A stretch of 64,000 bases of DNA from contig CM063112.1 in assembly GCA_031841125.1 (NCBI GenBank), forward strand, positions 19,308,603-19,372,602. Reading direction: 5' to 3'. Below the pieces are notes generated by a model. The model worked only from the letters and a program-made list of their open reading frames with translations, did not search any database and had not been told where the DNA came from. The DNA is from Acanthococcus lagerstroemiae. Its lineage: Eukaryota; Arthropoda; Insecta; Hemiptera; Eriococcidae. Shown one piece after another: positions 34,941 through 46,100 of the stretch. Every line of letters begins with the position of its first letter. Position 1 is the first letter of the stretch. The position numbers and the translations under genes were made by a program.

Positions 34941-35152
34941 TTTTGTGTAATTTTTTTTCAATCCAGGAGTTTTTATTTTCAATTCAAGTGGCGTAAAATT
35001 ACTTACCCCTTGGGGGGTGTCAGCCTTACTTCCCCGCGATGGCTGTCTTCGTCTTGGGGAAGGTACCTCTTCTAAGTAATTCAGTTAATTTCTTCACTTT
35101 CCTTGAGGAAATACTTCCTTCCACAGGAAAGTACGAAATGCATAATACTCCA

Positions 35153-35334
35153 GGCGGAATCCACGGGGGGGGGGGACTCTTTCATAAACCAAAAAAAAGA
35201 GAAAAAGGGGAAGAATTTCTAGGGAGGGGGAAATCCGTAGGGGAATCTGTAGGGGAGGGAGCAGCAATAAAATTTCCACGTGCTTTTCCTTCTGCCATTT
35301 CCCTCTCCAAAATGGTCGTTTGGATCCGCGCCTG
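35153..35334. mobile_element. hAT-like MITE, CAGGNGCGGATCCA-type ends
   Basis: The left end is (CA)GGCGGAATCCACGGGGGG; the right end read in reverse is CAGGCGCGGATCCAAACG. Flanking octamers atactcca occur at 35145-35152 and 35335-35342. Ends of the CAGG-GCGGATCCA type followed by a G-run are common in hAT-derived MITEs. The left CA overlaps the target duplication, so one end has a small deletion or ambiguity. It lies just outside the full-length RTE. Non-coding. Confidence 0.72.
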
Positions 35335-35342
35335 ATACTCCA

Positions 35343-35681
35343 GTCGTCGTAAGTAAGATCCAAAATAAAAATAAAACGTAAGAAATTTCATCTTCTTGGC
35401 TGACGCTCACACAGTAATGAAGATCAAGATCAATGAGCACTACTGAAGAAGAAAATGAAAGTTTAAAAAAAAGTAATTACAAGAGGCTCGTTGCCGACAC
35501 TAATAAAATCGAAATTATTGCTTACATAATTATATTTATCATTTTAAATTAATTGATTTCTCGAAAATAAAACGCCACTGAATTGAACGGTGACTCAGAT
35601 CAATGAACACTACTAAAAACCACGCACCTGAAATGACGCACTATTGAACTGAACTAACTGAATTGAATTGGGAATGAGAAC

Positions 35682-35685
<4 letters not shown>
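35343..35685. other. No gene recognised
   Basis: AT-rich sequence containing a repeated phrase about atcaatgagcactactgaa (near 35432 and again, changed, near 35600), possibly a local duplication. Confidence 0.35.
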
Positions 35686-35686
<1 letters not shown>

Positions 35687-35724
<38 letters not shown>

Positions 35725-35735
35725 GAGAGAGAGAA
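35687..35735. repeat. AG dinucleotide microsatellite
   Basis: More than 20 AG units with one interruption (gatgag). Confidence 0.95.
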
Positions 35736-35739
35736 AACA

Positions 35740-36425
35740 AAAAGAAATGATTGCAATAGGCTCGGCTACTCGTAATTGGCCCTAAAGAATTTAATTGGAC
35801 CGAAACAAATTAAACCAAAACTGACAACCGAGGTCGAACAATAAACAACAAAAGATCAAAGAATGAGACCCCGAATGAAAGATCGAATAACTTTAAGAAA
35901 AATAAAAAATAAAGACTAAACAATAAACATAATTATTAACAAAAAAAAAAAAAAAAAAAAAAAAAGAGACTAAACGATTAAACCATGAAAATGAAAGACT
36001 AAAAACTGCAACCACAAACTACATAAAATGGAGATAGACCAAACAATGAACAACCAAAGTGTGAAAAATGAAAAAGCATGTAACAAAAGACTGAATAACA
36101 ACAACAACAGACCAAACAACGAAGGATGATAAAGCAAAGAAAGATAAAACAATGGAAGATAGTTCACCTGACAACAAAAGCTGGTGCAACAAAAAATGAA
36201 CAAGAATAATGATCGATAAAAGATAAAGTGACAAAAGACCGACTACAAAATACTAAACAATGAACAACAAAACAAATGAATGAACAAAAAATGGAACACA
36301 GAATATTAGAGGAACAAAAGACTGAATAACAAAGGACCAAACACCAACTGATTACACAATGAATAATGCAAGATGAAACAACAAAAGACAAGGTGTAGAG
36401 CCAACATGCGAGTATGTGACTCCTT
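35740..36425 (+). repeat. Degenerate A-rich low-complexity array
   Basis: Irregular repeats of aacaaaagactgaataa, gaccaaacaatgaac and similar 10-15 nt strings, nearly free of runs of T. A poly-A of about 25 lies at 35941-35965. Open frames on the minus strand (Phe/Leu/Ser/Val-rich, 60-77 codons) are by-products of the composition and were not accepted as genes. Confidence 0.65.
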
Positions 36426-37019
36426 TCTCTCTATCTTTCCTATAAAAATATCAACGAGTCCCACCCTCTCCCCACCCCTAAAAATCAATAAATAGGACTT
36501 AATAACATTCTCCTTTGAAGAGGCGGCATTTTCCTGTTTCTGTTCTGGCTCTGTCCTGTGTTCAAAGGAGGGTTAATTTTAGTCCTTCTATATCAATTTT
36601 GATAGATTTAGCCACTTTTGTGATTCGTGGTCATCATTGGTTAAAGGTATTTGATCTCGGACAGTTTTTGGTCAAATGTTTTCTTTTTGGTACTTTGAGA
36701 ATATGCTTGCTTCATCGAATTTAGTATGAGTTTTTTGACATAATTGGTTTCACTACTTGTCTTCATCCTTATTGTTAAAAATAATCAGATTTCCTCACTA
36801 AAAACAATTGAAGAGCCGATTTCCAATTATAGTCCAAAACACAGAAGTTTGGGAAAATTAGAAAAATGTAACTAAGGTCCTATTTCATTATCATATTGTA
36901 TCAGTGCTTTGAGCACATATAACTCACTTCCTAATGGAGATAAAAATTCGCGGTGAACGCTGAAATGTGTATTTTCTTCTTCTCCGCCAGATAGTGCTAA
37001 AATCTCAGTTTCGGTAATT
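36426..37019. other. No gene recognised
   Basis: AT-rich sequence between the two low-complexity arrays. Confidence 0.35.
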
Positions 37020-38110
37020 TTGGACTAAGCGCGTTTTAGAAGTCAGGTCCTCATTCATAGTTAAATTCAATCGGTGTGGTTCATTTTTATTAGTTGGTCA
37101 TCAACATCCAATGTTGTTTGGATGGGGTTGTTTCTGTTCTGTTTTGGTCGATTTTGGACAAAATCTTGATTAATTTTACGTAATCCGTTGTAGTTAAACT
37201 GATCGAACTTATCTGGTTGTGTAATTAATTATTTTGAATTTCGGGCAGCTTTGATAAATTTTATTCAGAATTGGTCGTTGTTCGTAGATCTGTTGGACAA
37301 ATCGGGGTAGTTTTCTTTTTAGTATTGCTTAAAATAGGTCGCTTTGGGCTCATTTTAGTGACGTAACCATGGGGACAAGGGGGTCATGTCCCCCATGAGC
37401 ATCCTAACAATGCTATTTTTTAAATTTTTTTTTTTACTACAATAAATTTAGGGCAACTCGAAAGGAATTTAACAATTTTTTCCCTGGCTGCGCTACTGGC
37501 TCCTTTTAATTATTTTTGGTGATATCTTTGAGCTTTTTCGTCATGTTTGGTCAAATTTGATGAGTTTTCGTTGATTTTGATCATTTTCATATTAATAGAT
37601 TTCGGTGATTGTTTTTAATCCACCTTGAAAAATTTTGGTTGGATTAAATCAGGTTTTAATGACTTTTTTTATTTCTTTTTTCAGTTTTAATTAATTTTGG
37701 TCAGATTTGTTCAAATTTATTCCCATTGGATAAGTTTTGATCGTTGATGATAGCAGGTAATGTTGGTTTGGATTATTTTGGTATTTCAGATCCGCTCGAG
37801 GTTGGTCTTATAGTCAGATTCGGTTGTTTCTCATCATTTTTGATAGAGTGTTTGGTTTAGTTTTCGTTTATTTCGTGATGTATTTTGATTAATTTTGGTC
37901 AGATTCTTTGGTCCATTTGGCCTGACTTCGCTGGTTTCAGTTCATTTTGGCCCACTTTGATCAAATATTGTGATCATTTTTCTCGTTCTTAGTTGAATTT
38001 GATCACTTTTGCTCATTTTGGCACATTTGGTCGTTTTAATTTTTTTCCCCTATGATCTATAGTTAGTTTTGATCAATTTGAAGAGATTTCGTCGTTCTTG
38101 GTTGATTTAG
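37020..38110 (+). repeat. Degenerate T/G-rich array, core TTTTGGTCA
   Basis: Variants of ttttgatcattttggtcagattt recur over more than 1 kb without a strict period. The reverse complement (tgaccaaaa) resembles units in the 35740-36425 array, so the two may be inverted relatives. A MITE at 37356-37498 interrupts it. It is non-coding. Confidence 0.65.
37356..37498. mobile_element. hAT-like MITE, CAGTNGCGNAGCCAGG-type ends
   Basis: The left end is TAGTGACGTAACCATGGGG; the right end in reverse is CAGTAGCGCAGCCAGGG. Flanking octamers gctcattt (37348-37355) and gctccttt (37499-37506) differ at one position. It is 143 bp long, with 'caagggggtcatgtccccca' near the left end. CAGT-GCG-AGCCAGG ends are widespread among hAT-type MITEs. 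Confidence 0.78.
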
Positions 38111-39270
38111 GTTTTCCTCGCGTGCAAAAAACTTCTGAGTACAGGTTCGCAGGAAAAGCAGGATAACATATTGGATATTAGCTTTTTGAAGAGCCTGAAA
38201 ACGGTTCGTGTTTTCTAAATTTTGCCGGTGATAATTGTGTAAGTTCGTTGAGTTGCCCAGCGAATTCTAGCGGCAAGACAGCTCGACATTACAATGTCAA
38301 TGGAATATTACTATTTGCAAACAACCCACATAAAACATATCTTGTTACACCATATCTTGTCAAGTCCGTACACAGCCGGCGGCAGTTCAACAAACATTTA
38401 TACACTGGTTATTCTTCTGAGCGACATATCAATATTTGCCCGTGACCACAGCAATAAATTTCTCCATCCGGCTCTACAGCTGGTATATAAAACAGCGCGA
38501 CAAATATTGAGAGTATTAAAAGCAAATTAGGGTAAAGGATAAACGGGTACAGTCGGGTTTTAAAAATTCCATTTTGGTCCACAGTGCGGAGCACAAACAA
38601 AATTAACTCTGATCAATCATTTAAACGAATATCAAACCGCATTTTAGCAATTGAATCACGAAGACCAACTTCGCCCCTTGTGTACCATTCGACCAGGATT
38701 TACTTCGTTCGGCGAAAAGGCAGTATCCCTTTTAACCGATATGCAGTTAGTTTACAACCAGAAACGTTGCTAAATAAGATTACAGAAATCGTATCTAATG
38801 AAGCTGAGAGTACATCGGGAACGTTCAAGCATGAGCCGCCGCACCATTTTGCGAATAAACCTCTTTTCCGGTGCCTCTTCATCATCGATAATTCGAGGTT
38901 CGATTGTAAACCATTAAACAGTAAACTCGACTTCCCACGAGACTCACGGCTAAAAATGACTGACCATATCGATTAATTAATTGAATTCCGCGTTTGTTTT
39001 CGAACGCTGAAAATTTTCTAACGTCTGGATAATTGCGAGCGCTGTATTTCTCTTGTCTATGCTGGAGCACGTATACACAAGGTGTCCTAGTTTGTATATT
39101 TTAGCGTGGCATCAGCTCGAAATGAGACTAACGCGAATCTTCACAAAACGTGAGTTGATTCCCTTTCCGGTGAAAAATGTTCTCTCTTCCCATTTAAGGA
39201 GGGGTGAAACAAACCACCAAATTTCGATTTTCAAAAGGGAAAAGGTTTCGAGCAATCGGATATGTTAGAA
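38111..39270. other. CpG-richer interval without a recognised gene
   Basis: A 130-codon plus-strand frame (38584-38976) is the longest here, with no domain recognised and no flanking signals sufficient to call a gene. Confidence 0.4.
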
Positions 39271-40530
39271 TGGGGTTCTCTGGTCACTGATTTCGGATAT
39301 CGCATCAGATTTTTAATCTCATCACAATTTAAAAATAAAAAATTCAAGCTTTACCCCAAGGGATACTTGGTTTTAAACAATCGAATAAACTATCAAAATA
39401 CAATTTTCTTCTCTTTAGCATGGAGGGGACATTGAGTCAGAATATCTTATCGGAATTCATTTTCGGCTCTGATTTGAACTCCAAAACCTAAATAACATAC
39501 CTACTTGCAATAATTAATAAAATTCACTTGTTTTAAAAAATCGAATGAGCAATTGATATTAGGTTTTTGTGGGTTATTGCTTTCGAATTTTTCATATTTT
39601 GTATCTGGCCTTATCGGGGCATTCAACATGCAAATTTAACATTCGAAATCAACCCTTCAACTGATTGACGTTTTTTTGCTGAAACGTTCAAAAGATTCCC
39701 ACTTTTTGTTTTACTGATTATCATTCTATAGGTGATAAGAGCCCCCTCCCTCCCGCGTGTATTGCACTTCTCTACGACCTACCAAACTATAGAAAATCGA
39801 TTTGAAAGTTGGTAACCAAAACTGACTTGAAAGTGCAAAATTATGGGTTCAATACGTTATGTATGTTGATGCCGAAATAAAAAAGGTCTCAAACTGACGG
39901 ATTTTTTTTTCGTACTTTTCTTGCAAACAGAAAAACACAGACGATAAAAATGGCCAGAACAAACACTTAAAACTAAAATAACATCAAAGTCGTAACACTG
40001 TTCACAAAAATCACCCGGAAAAAAAATTGTCAAAACGATTTTTTAACTCTACAGCACGTGATACGCTTCGCGCCAGATACTTCCGTCATTTAGATATTTG
40101 TACTCGCCCTTTTAAAATGTTTGTGGAAATATCCGCCATTATGCACTTTCAGAGACAAAAAGATTTGACGGATATATCCGTCACTACCAGCTATACGGGG
40201 TGAAGAAAATGAAGTTAGTCAAATCAGCTACTAAAACTAAGAAATTAAGGAGAAAACTGGTTCCTTTCTTATTTGAAGAAAGAAAAGAAAATTGTTCTTT
40301 CTTTTCCTGAATGGGCCCTGACGGCGAGGGTTGGGAGATAAGTCGGAAATGGCGATTCATTTCAAATATCTTCACGCAAGCAAAAAAGAAAACTCATAGT
40401 TTGCAAATTTTGCCGACTAATTAAAAAAAAAAAAAAAAAGTAAAAAAAAAACATTAGACGACTTGATAATATAAAAATGTTTCTATCGAAGTAAAAGAAA
40501 ATCTGACGTTAAGAAAAGAAAAGAAAAAAA
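39271..40530. other. Unassigned; one satellite-D-like unit at its left
   Basis: 'gtcactgatttcggatatcgcatcagatttttaatctc' near 39280 matches units of the family D array at 55545-56260. The remainder is AT-rich and has no coding signal. Confidence 0.4.
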
Positions 40531-40534
40531 AAAG

Positions 40535-41660
40535 ATCAACACGAATTGACGATGTTTTTGATTTTTGCCGACCACAGGTTCACAATACCGACTAAATGAA
40601 CGAATTCGCCAAAAAATGCCGGCTTCGGGAAGTCTGTGGGTAATGGGTATTACAAACATCCGCCCTCGACCTGCCTCTGATACTAGCGATACACGAAGGA
40701 ATATTTCTAGGAGGAGAAACACAAAATTTCCAAACTGAAAAAATGTTTCAGCTTTTTTTTACTGATTTGAATTCGGAAAATTAGCAAAAATATCTCAAAA
40801 ATTTTCGAATGTTCCAAAACTGGAGCCAATTTGCAAACATTTGAAGAGTAGGCTCTCCCATTCCCTTCGGTACACCTTTGTTGGCTGTGCTTCGTGGAAT
40901 GAAGATCACCTCTCTTCACCGAAAAACCGCAAATTTATATTAATAAAATTAATAAAATTAAATTTTAAATTTATTATAATAAAAGTTAGATTAATTAATA
41001 TTAATATTAAATTTAATCCTAATAGAATTGGTCATGGAGAATTTTTAATAATTTAATATTAATTTTATCAATAACTCTAATATATTGAATAACTAATTTA
41101 TTTTTTTATTTATAAATAACTTAAATATTCTATTCTTAAATTTTTGCCCTAAAAATACTCCTATGTATTTAATTCATAAGGCTGGTAATAAAGTGTACAA
41201 TACGGATTTATTTCAGAGATTCAGACTCCCCGTTTTCGGGAGTTCTAAGAAGGATACAAAAGAATTTCAAGAGACCGTTTTCGCGTAAATTTTAGCGCAG
41301 ATTAATTTTGTTATTTACACTGTTCTAGTGCGATTTACGGTCGTGGAGTTATTGAGGAAAACTGAGGAGAGGCTACTTATGTCCCACTGGGAATGCTCGA
41401 TGTGGCCTACAGCGGTATAGCTTAACTTCATAAAATATTCCTCGGGGTCTCAACTACAAATGTAACAAGTGGTACATTTTCATAAAAAATACAAGCATCT
41501 TCCATTTTGAGCAACAAGTTAGTATGGTCTATATATTTCAGGATATGCGCAGGTTCTAAAATCAGGATGAGGAAAGGGGAGGACAAGCAGACACTATATA
41601 TGCAGGGTATTCCACAGAATGGTCCTATTCGAATATCTAAAGAAAGCCAAGTCTTAGAGA
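40535..41660 (+). repeat. Dispersed repeat family C, copy 1 (contains a NUMT)
   Basis: This copy matches 42880-43170 and 43800-44640 in the same order: 'gaccacaggttcac', 'ggaaatttct' type blocks, 'cggtacacctttgttggctgtgcttcgtggaatgaaga', 'aaggctggtaataaagtgt', 'cagtgcgatttacgg', 'aaatattcctcggggtctcaa', 'aagtggtacattt' and 'accattttgagcaa'. It is non-coding. Sequence 40931-41170 is absent from copy 2 and is mitochondrial in origin. Confidence 0.72.
40931..41165 (-). pseudogene. cox3: NUMT: nuclear copy of the 5' part of mitochondrial cox3
   Basis: The 235-bp block is far more AT-rich than its surroundings. On the minus strand from 41043 down to 40933 it is open for 37 codons only if TGA is Trp and ATA is Met (invertebrate mitochondrial code). 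It reads NSPWPILLGLNLMLMLINLT and onwards, the typical start of cytochrome c oxidase subunit III, where SPWP follows the first few residues. Under the nuclear code the TGA interrupts it. The part upstream (41044-41165) is equally AT-rich and may be the neighbouring mitochondrial gene or spacer, but I could not identify it. The insertion lies within repeat C copy 1; copy 2 near 44130-44155 lacks it. The copy cannot be expressed as COX3. Confidence 0.82.
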
Positions 41661-41999
41661 AAGGAAACTCTTCCGAGAACTTCGTTAATTTCTTTAGACA
41701 TGTTATAGAAAAGAAAACAGTTATTTTTATTTTTCTATTAGAGAAAAAAGTCTTCTCCTTCCGTTTCTTTAAAGAACGCGTTCCTTCTTTGACGAAGGAG
41801 GGAAAAATTTCCTTTCATCGAAAGAAGGAATGAAACTCCTCTCTTCGGGGCAGGGAAAGAACACTTTCTGCATTCAAGAGGGAAGGGATAATGTTTTCTC
41901 CCCTTTCAAAGACAGAAAATTTCCTCATTCTATGAAAAATAAGAATGTTTCCTTTCGTGAAAGAAGAACGATATTTTCTTGGAACACTGAAATTTGGTA
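41661..41999. other. No gene recognised; G/A and T/C-rich imperfect palindromes
   Basis: Strings such as gaaaaaagtcttctccttccg, tttctttaaagaacgcg, gaaggaatgaaactcc and ctttcgtgaaagaag give many local inverted repeats of GAAAG / CTTTC. Open frames (108 codons, plus strand) reflect this composition. Confidence 0.4.
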
Positions 42000-42860
42000 G
42001 ATTTTCCAAATCCGATCAATTTTGCGCAATTTAGAAGAGTCAAATTCAAATTTAAGAGCCACAATCAGAGTCTGATTAAATAACCTAATTTGATTTCCGA
42101 AATGAATGGCACAAAAATCCCTTATTTCGATACTTCGTTCGAATATTCTAGAAACGTCAAATTAGCTTTTTCAAATGGAAAAGAGGGTTTAATTCGGGGT
42201 CAAAATCGGGCCCAAATTGAAAATCTTGTTAAATTTTAGAACTTGACGACCCAAAATCAGAATCGTGATACATCATTCGATTTACCAATTTTGCCCATTA
42301 GAAACGGTCAAATTCGAATTTAAATGTTCAATACCTTATGCAATTCTTTCAGCAGAATTGTATTGGCCTACCTGGAAGAGTAAGATTCGGATTTTAGGGC
42401 CTAAATCGGGGTCGAATCAAAAATCTGGTATGGTATTTGAAATCATAGCGGCTGAGAAAACTCTTGTTTCGATATTTTTATTCCAAATTGATGGGACCTT
42501 TATCTTCTAATTTGGGGGCTCCAGATGGGGGGTGTGCCGGAAATGTGGCATATAGCTCGGCTGTCACAACGTTATGAATCTGTATTCTCAGACAAAAGAA
42601 AAACCCTATTTCGATGGCTTTCTCATCAGTTTCCTTGAATAGAGTCAGATTTGCCTCTTTTATGATACAAATTTAGATTTTAGAGCCCAAGTTGGGCTAG
42701 GATCTAAGGTATTTGAAAATAGCAATGCAAACTCACAAATCCTTCGATAGTTTGTTCAATTTTCGGATTCGAGGTGATTTCGCCCTTTCTAAATGATACA
42801 TTCGGAATTTAGAGCCCAAATCTGGGTTACATCAGATACAAACATTTTTTACCCACACAA
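42000..42860 (-). repeat. Satellite-like family D, inverted locus
   Basis: Related blocks recur: ttttagagcccaaatctggg (and variants near 42193, 42392, 42676, 42799), cttatttcgatacttcgttc (variants near 42128, 42465, 42613, 42742). Read on the minus strand these correspond to units of the 55545-56260 array (gaacgaagtatcgaaaaag, tttgagcccaag). Spacing is variable at about 120-280 bp, so units have been lost or expanded. Confidence 0.55.
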
Positions 42861-42879
42861 AAAATCTAACGTAAAAAAA

Positions 42880-44640
42880 AGAGAGAGATTAACGAATGTA
42901 TGGCTTTTTTGATTTGTCAACGACTGGTCCAGAATGCCATCTAAATGGTCGAAGTTTCCGGAAAATGCTGACTTCCAAAATTCGTGGGTGTATCATAAAT
43001 AACCCCCAAACCCTCTTCGGTCTCCCTTTGATGCTGGTGCACAAGGGGAAATTTCTCGTGGGATAAATCCAACATTTTCCAAATGAAAACATCTTTGAGT
43101 TTTCTCTTACTGATTTGAGCCACAGAAACAAGAAAAATGTCTCGAAGTCTCTAGTTTTCCAAATAATGGCAGTAAAGAGAAGGGGGTCCTTATTTACTTT
43201 TCGTGATAAGAAATTTCATGTTTCCGTTAGCCCCCCCCCCCCCGATAAGTTCTAAATTAATATTTAAGAAAAACTTTTCTGCAAAGTTTGAACAAAATCG
43301 GAAAAGGTTAATCTATGCCGCAAGGAGTAGAAATTCTTAGGAGAATTATCATTGATTTTTGAAATTTGAGTCTCAATCGTCGGGGGAGCCTCTCCAAATG
43401 AGTTTAAAAATTATTTTCTATCCTATAGGAAGGTTTCAAGGGTCTTTGAATCACTTTCAGGGGTTTCCTTCCCCCATACCTCGAAAATATGAAGGCCCCG
43501 CGGGCGGTACACCAATTTCTCCAGTTCCCAAGTTCTGTACGTAACAACATGCGGAACTTGAAATTTGACCAAATTCGAGTAATTGGAGATTAAATATTTG
43601 TGGAACTTCAAGGGTTAAGAAAAAGGAGTAAGGACCCCAACGAATTCACCGACTCAAAAAAAAAAAAGTACCATCGGCATGCATAAAGAAGTTTTGGAAA
43701 TGGAAGAAATCGGAGTACGAACATTAGCCCCTCAGCCCCTCTCCCCATGGAGCCTGGAGGGTCAAGAAAGAGAGAATAGCACCTGACATGAAATTCCCGT
43801 AAAACCCCCATCCTAGAAACAAAATAATTTTCAGTTGTATATGTGGAGACTTCCCTGGCGACTGAAGCTCAAATTCCAAAAATCGAACGTTTTCCGCCTT
43901 ACGGCACAGGTTAACCTTTTCCGATTTCGTTCAAATTTTGCAGAACATTTTTCTGAACATTAAGAATCGATGCAGAGAGGGCAGGCTCATTAAGAAAACA
44001 AAAGCGAATATGAGGACCACCCTAGATAGCAATAAATTTTCAACTAAAGCCAATTTTCAAACCGTGCTCCCCTTTTCTCGTCGGTACACGTCTATTGACT
44101 ACGCTCCGTGGAATGAAGAACACCGCCCCCCTCCCCGAATAAAACAGTCCCATACGGCTGGTATTTAAGTGTAAAACACGCCGGATTTATTGTGAATCCC
44201 CGGTTTCCAAGATTTAGACAGATACAAAAAAATTGTAAAAGTACTTTTTCTTGTAAAATTCACTATAGATTCATTTTGTCATTCGCTCTGTTTCAGTGCG
44301 ATTTACGGATTGTGGATTTATTGAAAAAAAAAAAACCTGTGGAGGGGCTACTTATATCTTTCTAGGAAGGCTCAACGTGGTACACTGTGGTGGCTGAATT
44401 TCCGAAAATATTCCTCAGGGTCTCAATTACTAATGCACCAAGTGGCACCTTTGCATGAAAAAATAGAGTGTATCTACCATTTTGAGCAATATTGCGAACT
44501 ATCTAGCCACGTCAAGATCGTCGCTAGTTTTAAATCCATGATGGTCGGGGGGGGGGGAGGCACTCCAGACTTCTTGTGCAGGATGTTCCACGAAATGGGC
44601 TCGTCTGAATACCTAAAAAACACGAAGTCAGATCGAAATT
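42880..44640 (+). repeat. Dispersed repeat family C, copy 2 (empty for the NUMT)
   Basis: The left part (42880-43170) matches 40535-40830 and the right part (about 44050-44640) matches 40845-41660. An extra segment of about 850 bp with a poly-C run (43231-43244) separates the two. At the place where copy 1 holds the mitochondrial insert, this copy reads 'cccgaataaaacagtcccatacggctgg' with no insert. A G-run near 44546-44557 is low complexity. It is non-coding. Confidence 0.68.
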
Positions 44641-45510
44641 TGACAAAAGACGATACTAACAATTTCAGCTGAATTTTGATTTCGACTGACATTTTCTATC
44701 CCTCTGGAAGGAGGGGGTTAAATGTGCCACTAACTTTTGAATCACAAATGGAAAGTTATCAAAACATCAAAATATGGGTTTGTTGGGTCACTGACTGTGA
44801 GTATCATATATTTATGATTCCACCTGTAGCGGTTGTGCCGGCAACGTGGCATATATCCGATCAGATTTGGCACTTAATCTCAACCTCATTAAACTACACT
44901 GAATTTTACATGAAAATGGTCTCTTGAAATTTCTTTGTATTTGTCGACTGTCGATGTCGTAGAAGCCGCGAAAAATAAATCCATGTATTACACTCGAATA
45001 CTGGCCTTTAAGAGCGGTTCTGTTCGGGAAGGGGGGATATCTCCATTTCACGGGTGTACCGAAGGGAGAAGAGAGAGTCTACACCTCAAAGGTTTGACAA
45101 TCGACTTCACCTGGAAAATAAGTGCCATCAGAAAGTTCCAGAATTTTTGAGACTTTTTGGTTGGAATATTCATAACAGGTTAAAATTCTTGTTTCGTTAA
45201 TTTTTTAAGTCCTTGATTTTGATGAATAGTTTTTGCATTGGATCCTTCAGTTTTTTATTTTAACCATGAATGAAGCCTTTAACTAGTTGTTGTTTATTTT
45301 TGGCAGTTGTCTGTTGACTAGGCATTACCCTCTGGCATCCTAGTTTTGAAGCAAACCATCGCGAGTGCTACAAAAAAAATTATTTCTTGTTAGGTACCTA
45401 CTCTAAGGTCAATCTGGGTATTTCTCTCACCCAAATCAATAAGAGAAATCTCAAAAATATTAGATGGGGAACATTTCGTGGAAAACCATGTACAATATGT
45501 TACAGTTGAG
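44641..45510. other. Repeat-derived sequence without a recognised gene
   Basis: 'gggtcactgactgtgagtatcatata' near 44790 recalls family D, and 'ccatttcacgggtgtaccgaagggagaag' near 45040 is the inverse of a family C block near 40860. The segment is therefore a mosaic of families C and D. Confidence 0.45.
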
Positions 45511-45513
45511 CAT

Positions 45514-46095
45514 AAGTAGTAGGAGCGTCATTTGAAGACACTTTTTGTCCCCTCTCTGGGGGCCATACAGTTCCCTTCACCATATTATATATTACGTACT
45601 TTGATCTATCTGTTTCTGTGTTTTATTTTTTTAATACCAGCATCATTCCTGGATAATTTTGGTCCCCACCTCGGATGAGTCCACATCACCATTTTACCTT
45701 CCCCTCTCTACAGTTTATAACCACCATTATAATACCAACGTTATTTGAAAACAGTTTTCACTATTTTGCCTTTTCCTAATATACAGTTTATAAAAGCTTT
45801 TAAAAATGGAAAAAAGTCGTATCCACCTGGCTGGAATATTCACAAAACAGTTTGTGAAAGCAGGCGAATTGGGGTAAAAAATAGCTGTATTGAAAACAAG
45901 TGGTCAAAAATGCTGTGATTTTGCTAGACCTGGTGCTCCCGAATAGACCCAAAACTGTCCAGGAATGACGCTGGTATTAAAAAAATACAACACAGAAACA
46001 GATAAACCAAAATACATAATGTTTAATATAGTGGAGGGGACTGTACGGCCCCAGAGAGAGGACAAAAAATGTCTTCAAATAACGCTCCTACTACT
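45514..46095. mobile_element. Foldback element with arms of about 145 bp
   Basis: The left arm starts agtagtaggagcgtcatttg and runs to about 45662 (ttcctggataattttggtc). The right arm, about 45953-46095, is its inverse with perhaps 85-90% identity by eye, ending in cgctcctactact. The loop of about 290 bp is not repeated. Flanking agcat at 45509-45513 and 46096-46100 may be a 5-bp target duplication. Open frames in the arms (for example 45965-46168) are antisense of each other and not genes. The superfamily is unassigned. Confidence 0.75.
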
Positions 46096-46100
46096 AGCAT

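Larger units (their letters stand above)
31924..35063 (-). mobile_element. Full-length RTE-clade non-LTR retrotransposon, about 3.1 kb
   Basis: The 12-mer tacctcttctaa flanks the element at 31912-31923 and 35064-35075, a target-site duplication that fixes both ends. On the minus strand the element has a 5' leader, one long reading frame (APE endonuclease, then reverse transcriptase, then an RTE-type C-terminal segment), an AATAAA signal (31945-31950) and a 3' tail of tandem TTGA/ATTG units (31924-31940). Short tandem tails instead of poly-A, a single ORF and a length near 3.2 kb are typical of RTE. Only two in-frame stop codons and no frameshift were seen, so the copy is fairly young. The TSD copies are identical. 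Confidence 0.93.

Noticed and set aside
35970..36391. Several overlapping minus-strand frames resembling membrane proteins
   Set aside because: They are by-products of an A-rich low-complexity array; the hydrophobic look comes from T-rich codons.
38584..38976. 130-codon plus-strand frame as a gene
   Set aside because: No domain, start context or splice support; overlapping frames on the other strand are also open.
41507..41833. 108-codon plus-strand frame next to repeat C
   Set aside because: It begins inside family C sequence and continues through GAAAG/CTTTC palindromic low-complexity DNA; the homologous part of copy 2 is not open.
44546..44557. Long G and C homopolymer runs here and elsewhere (for example 9583, 12064, 13984, 26220, 43231)
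   Set aside because: They often lie in or near MITE ends but can also be sequencing length errors; not called as features by themselves.
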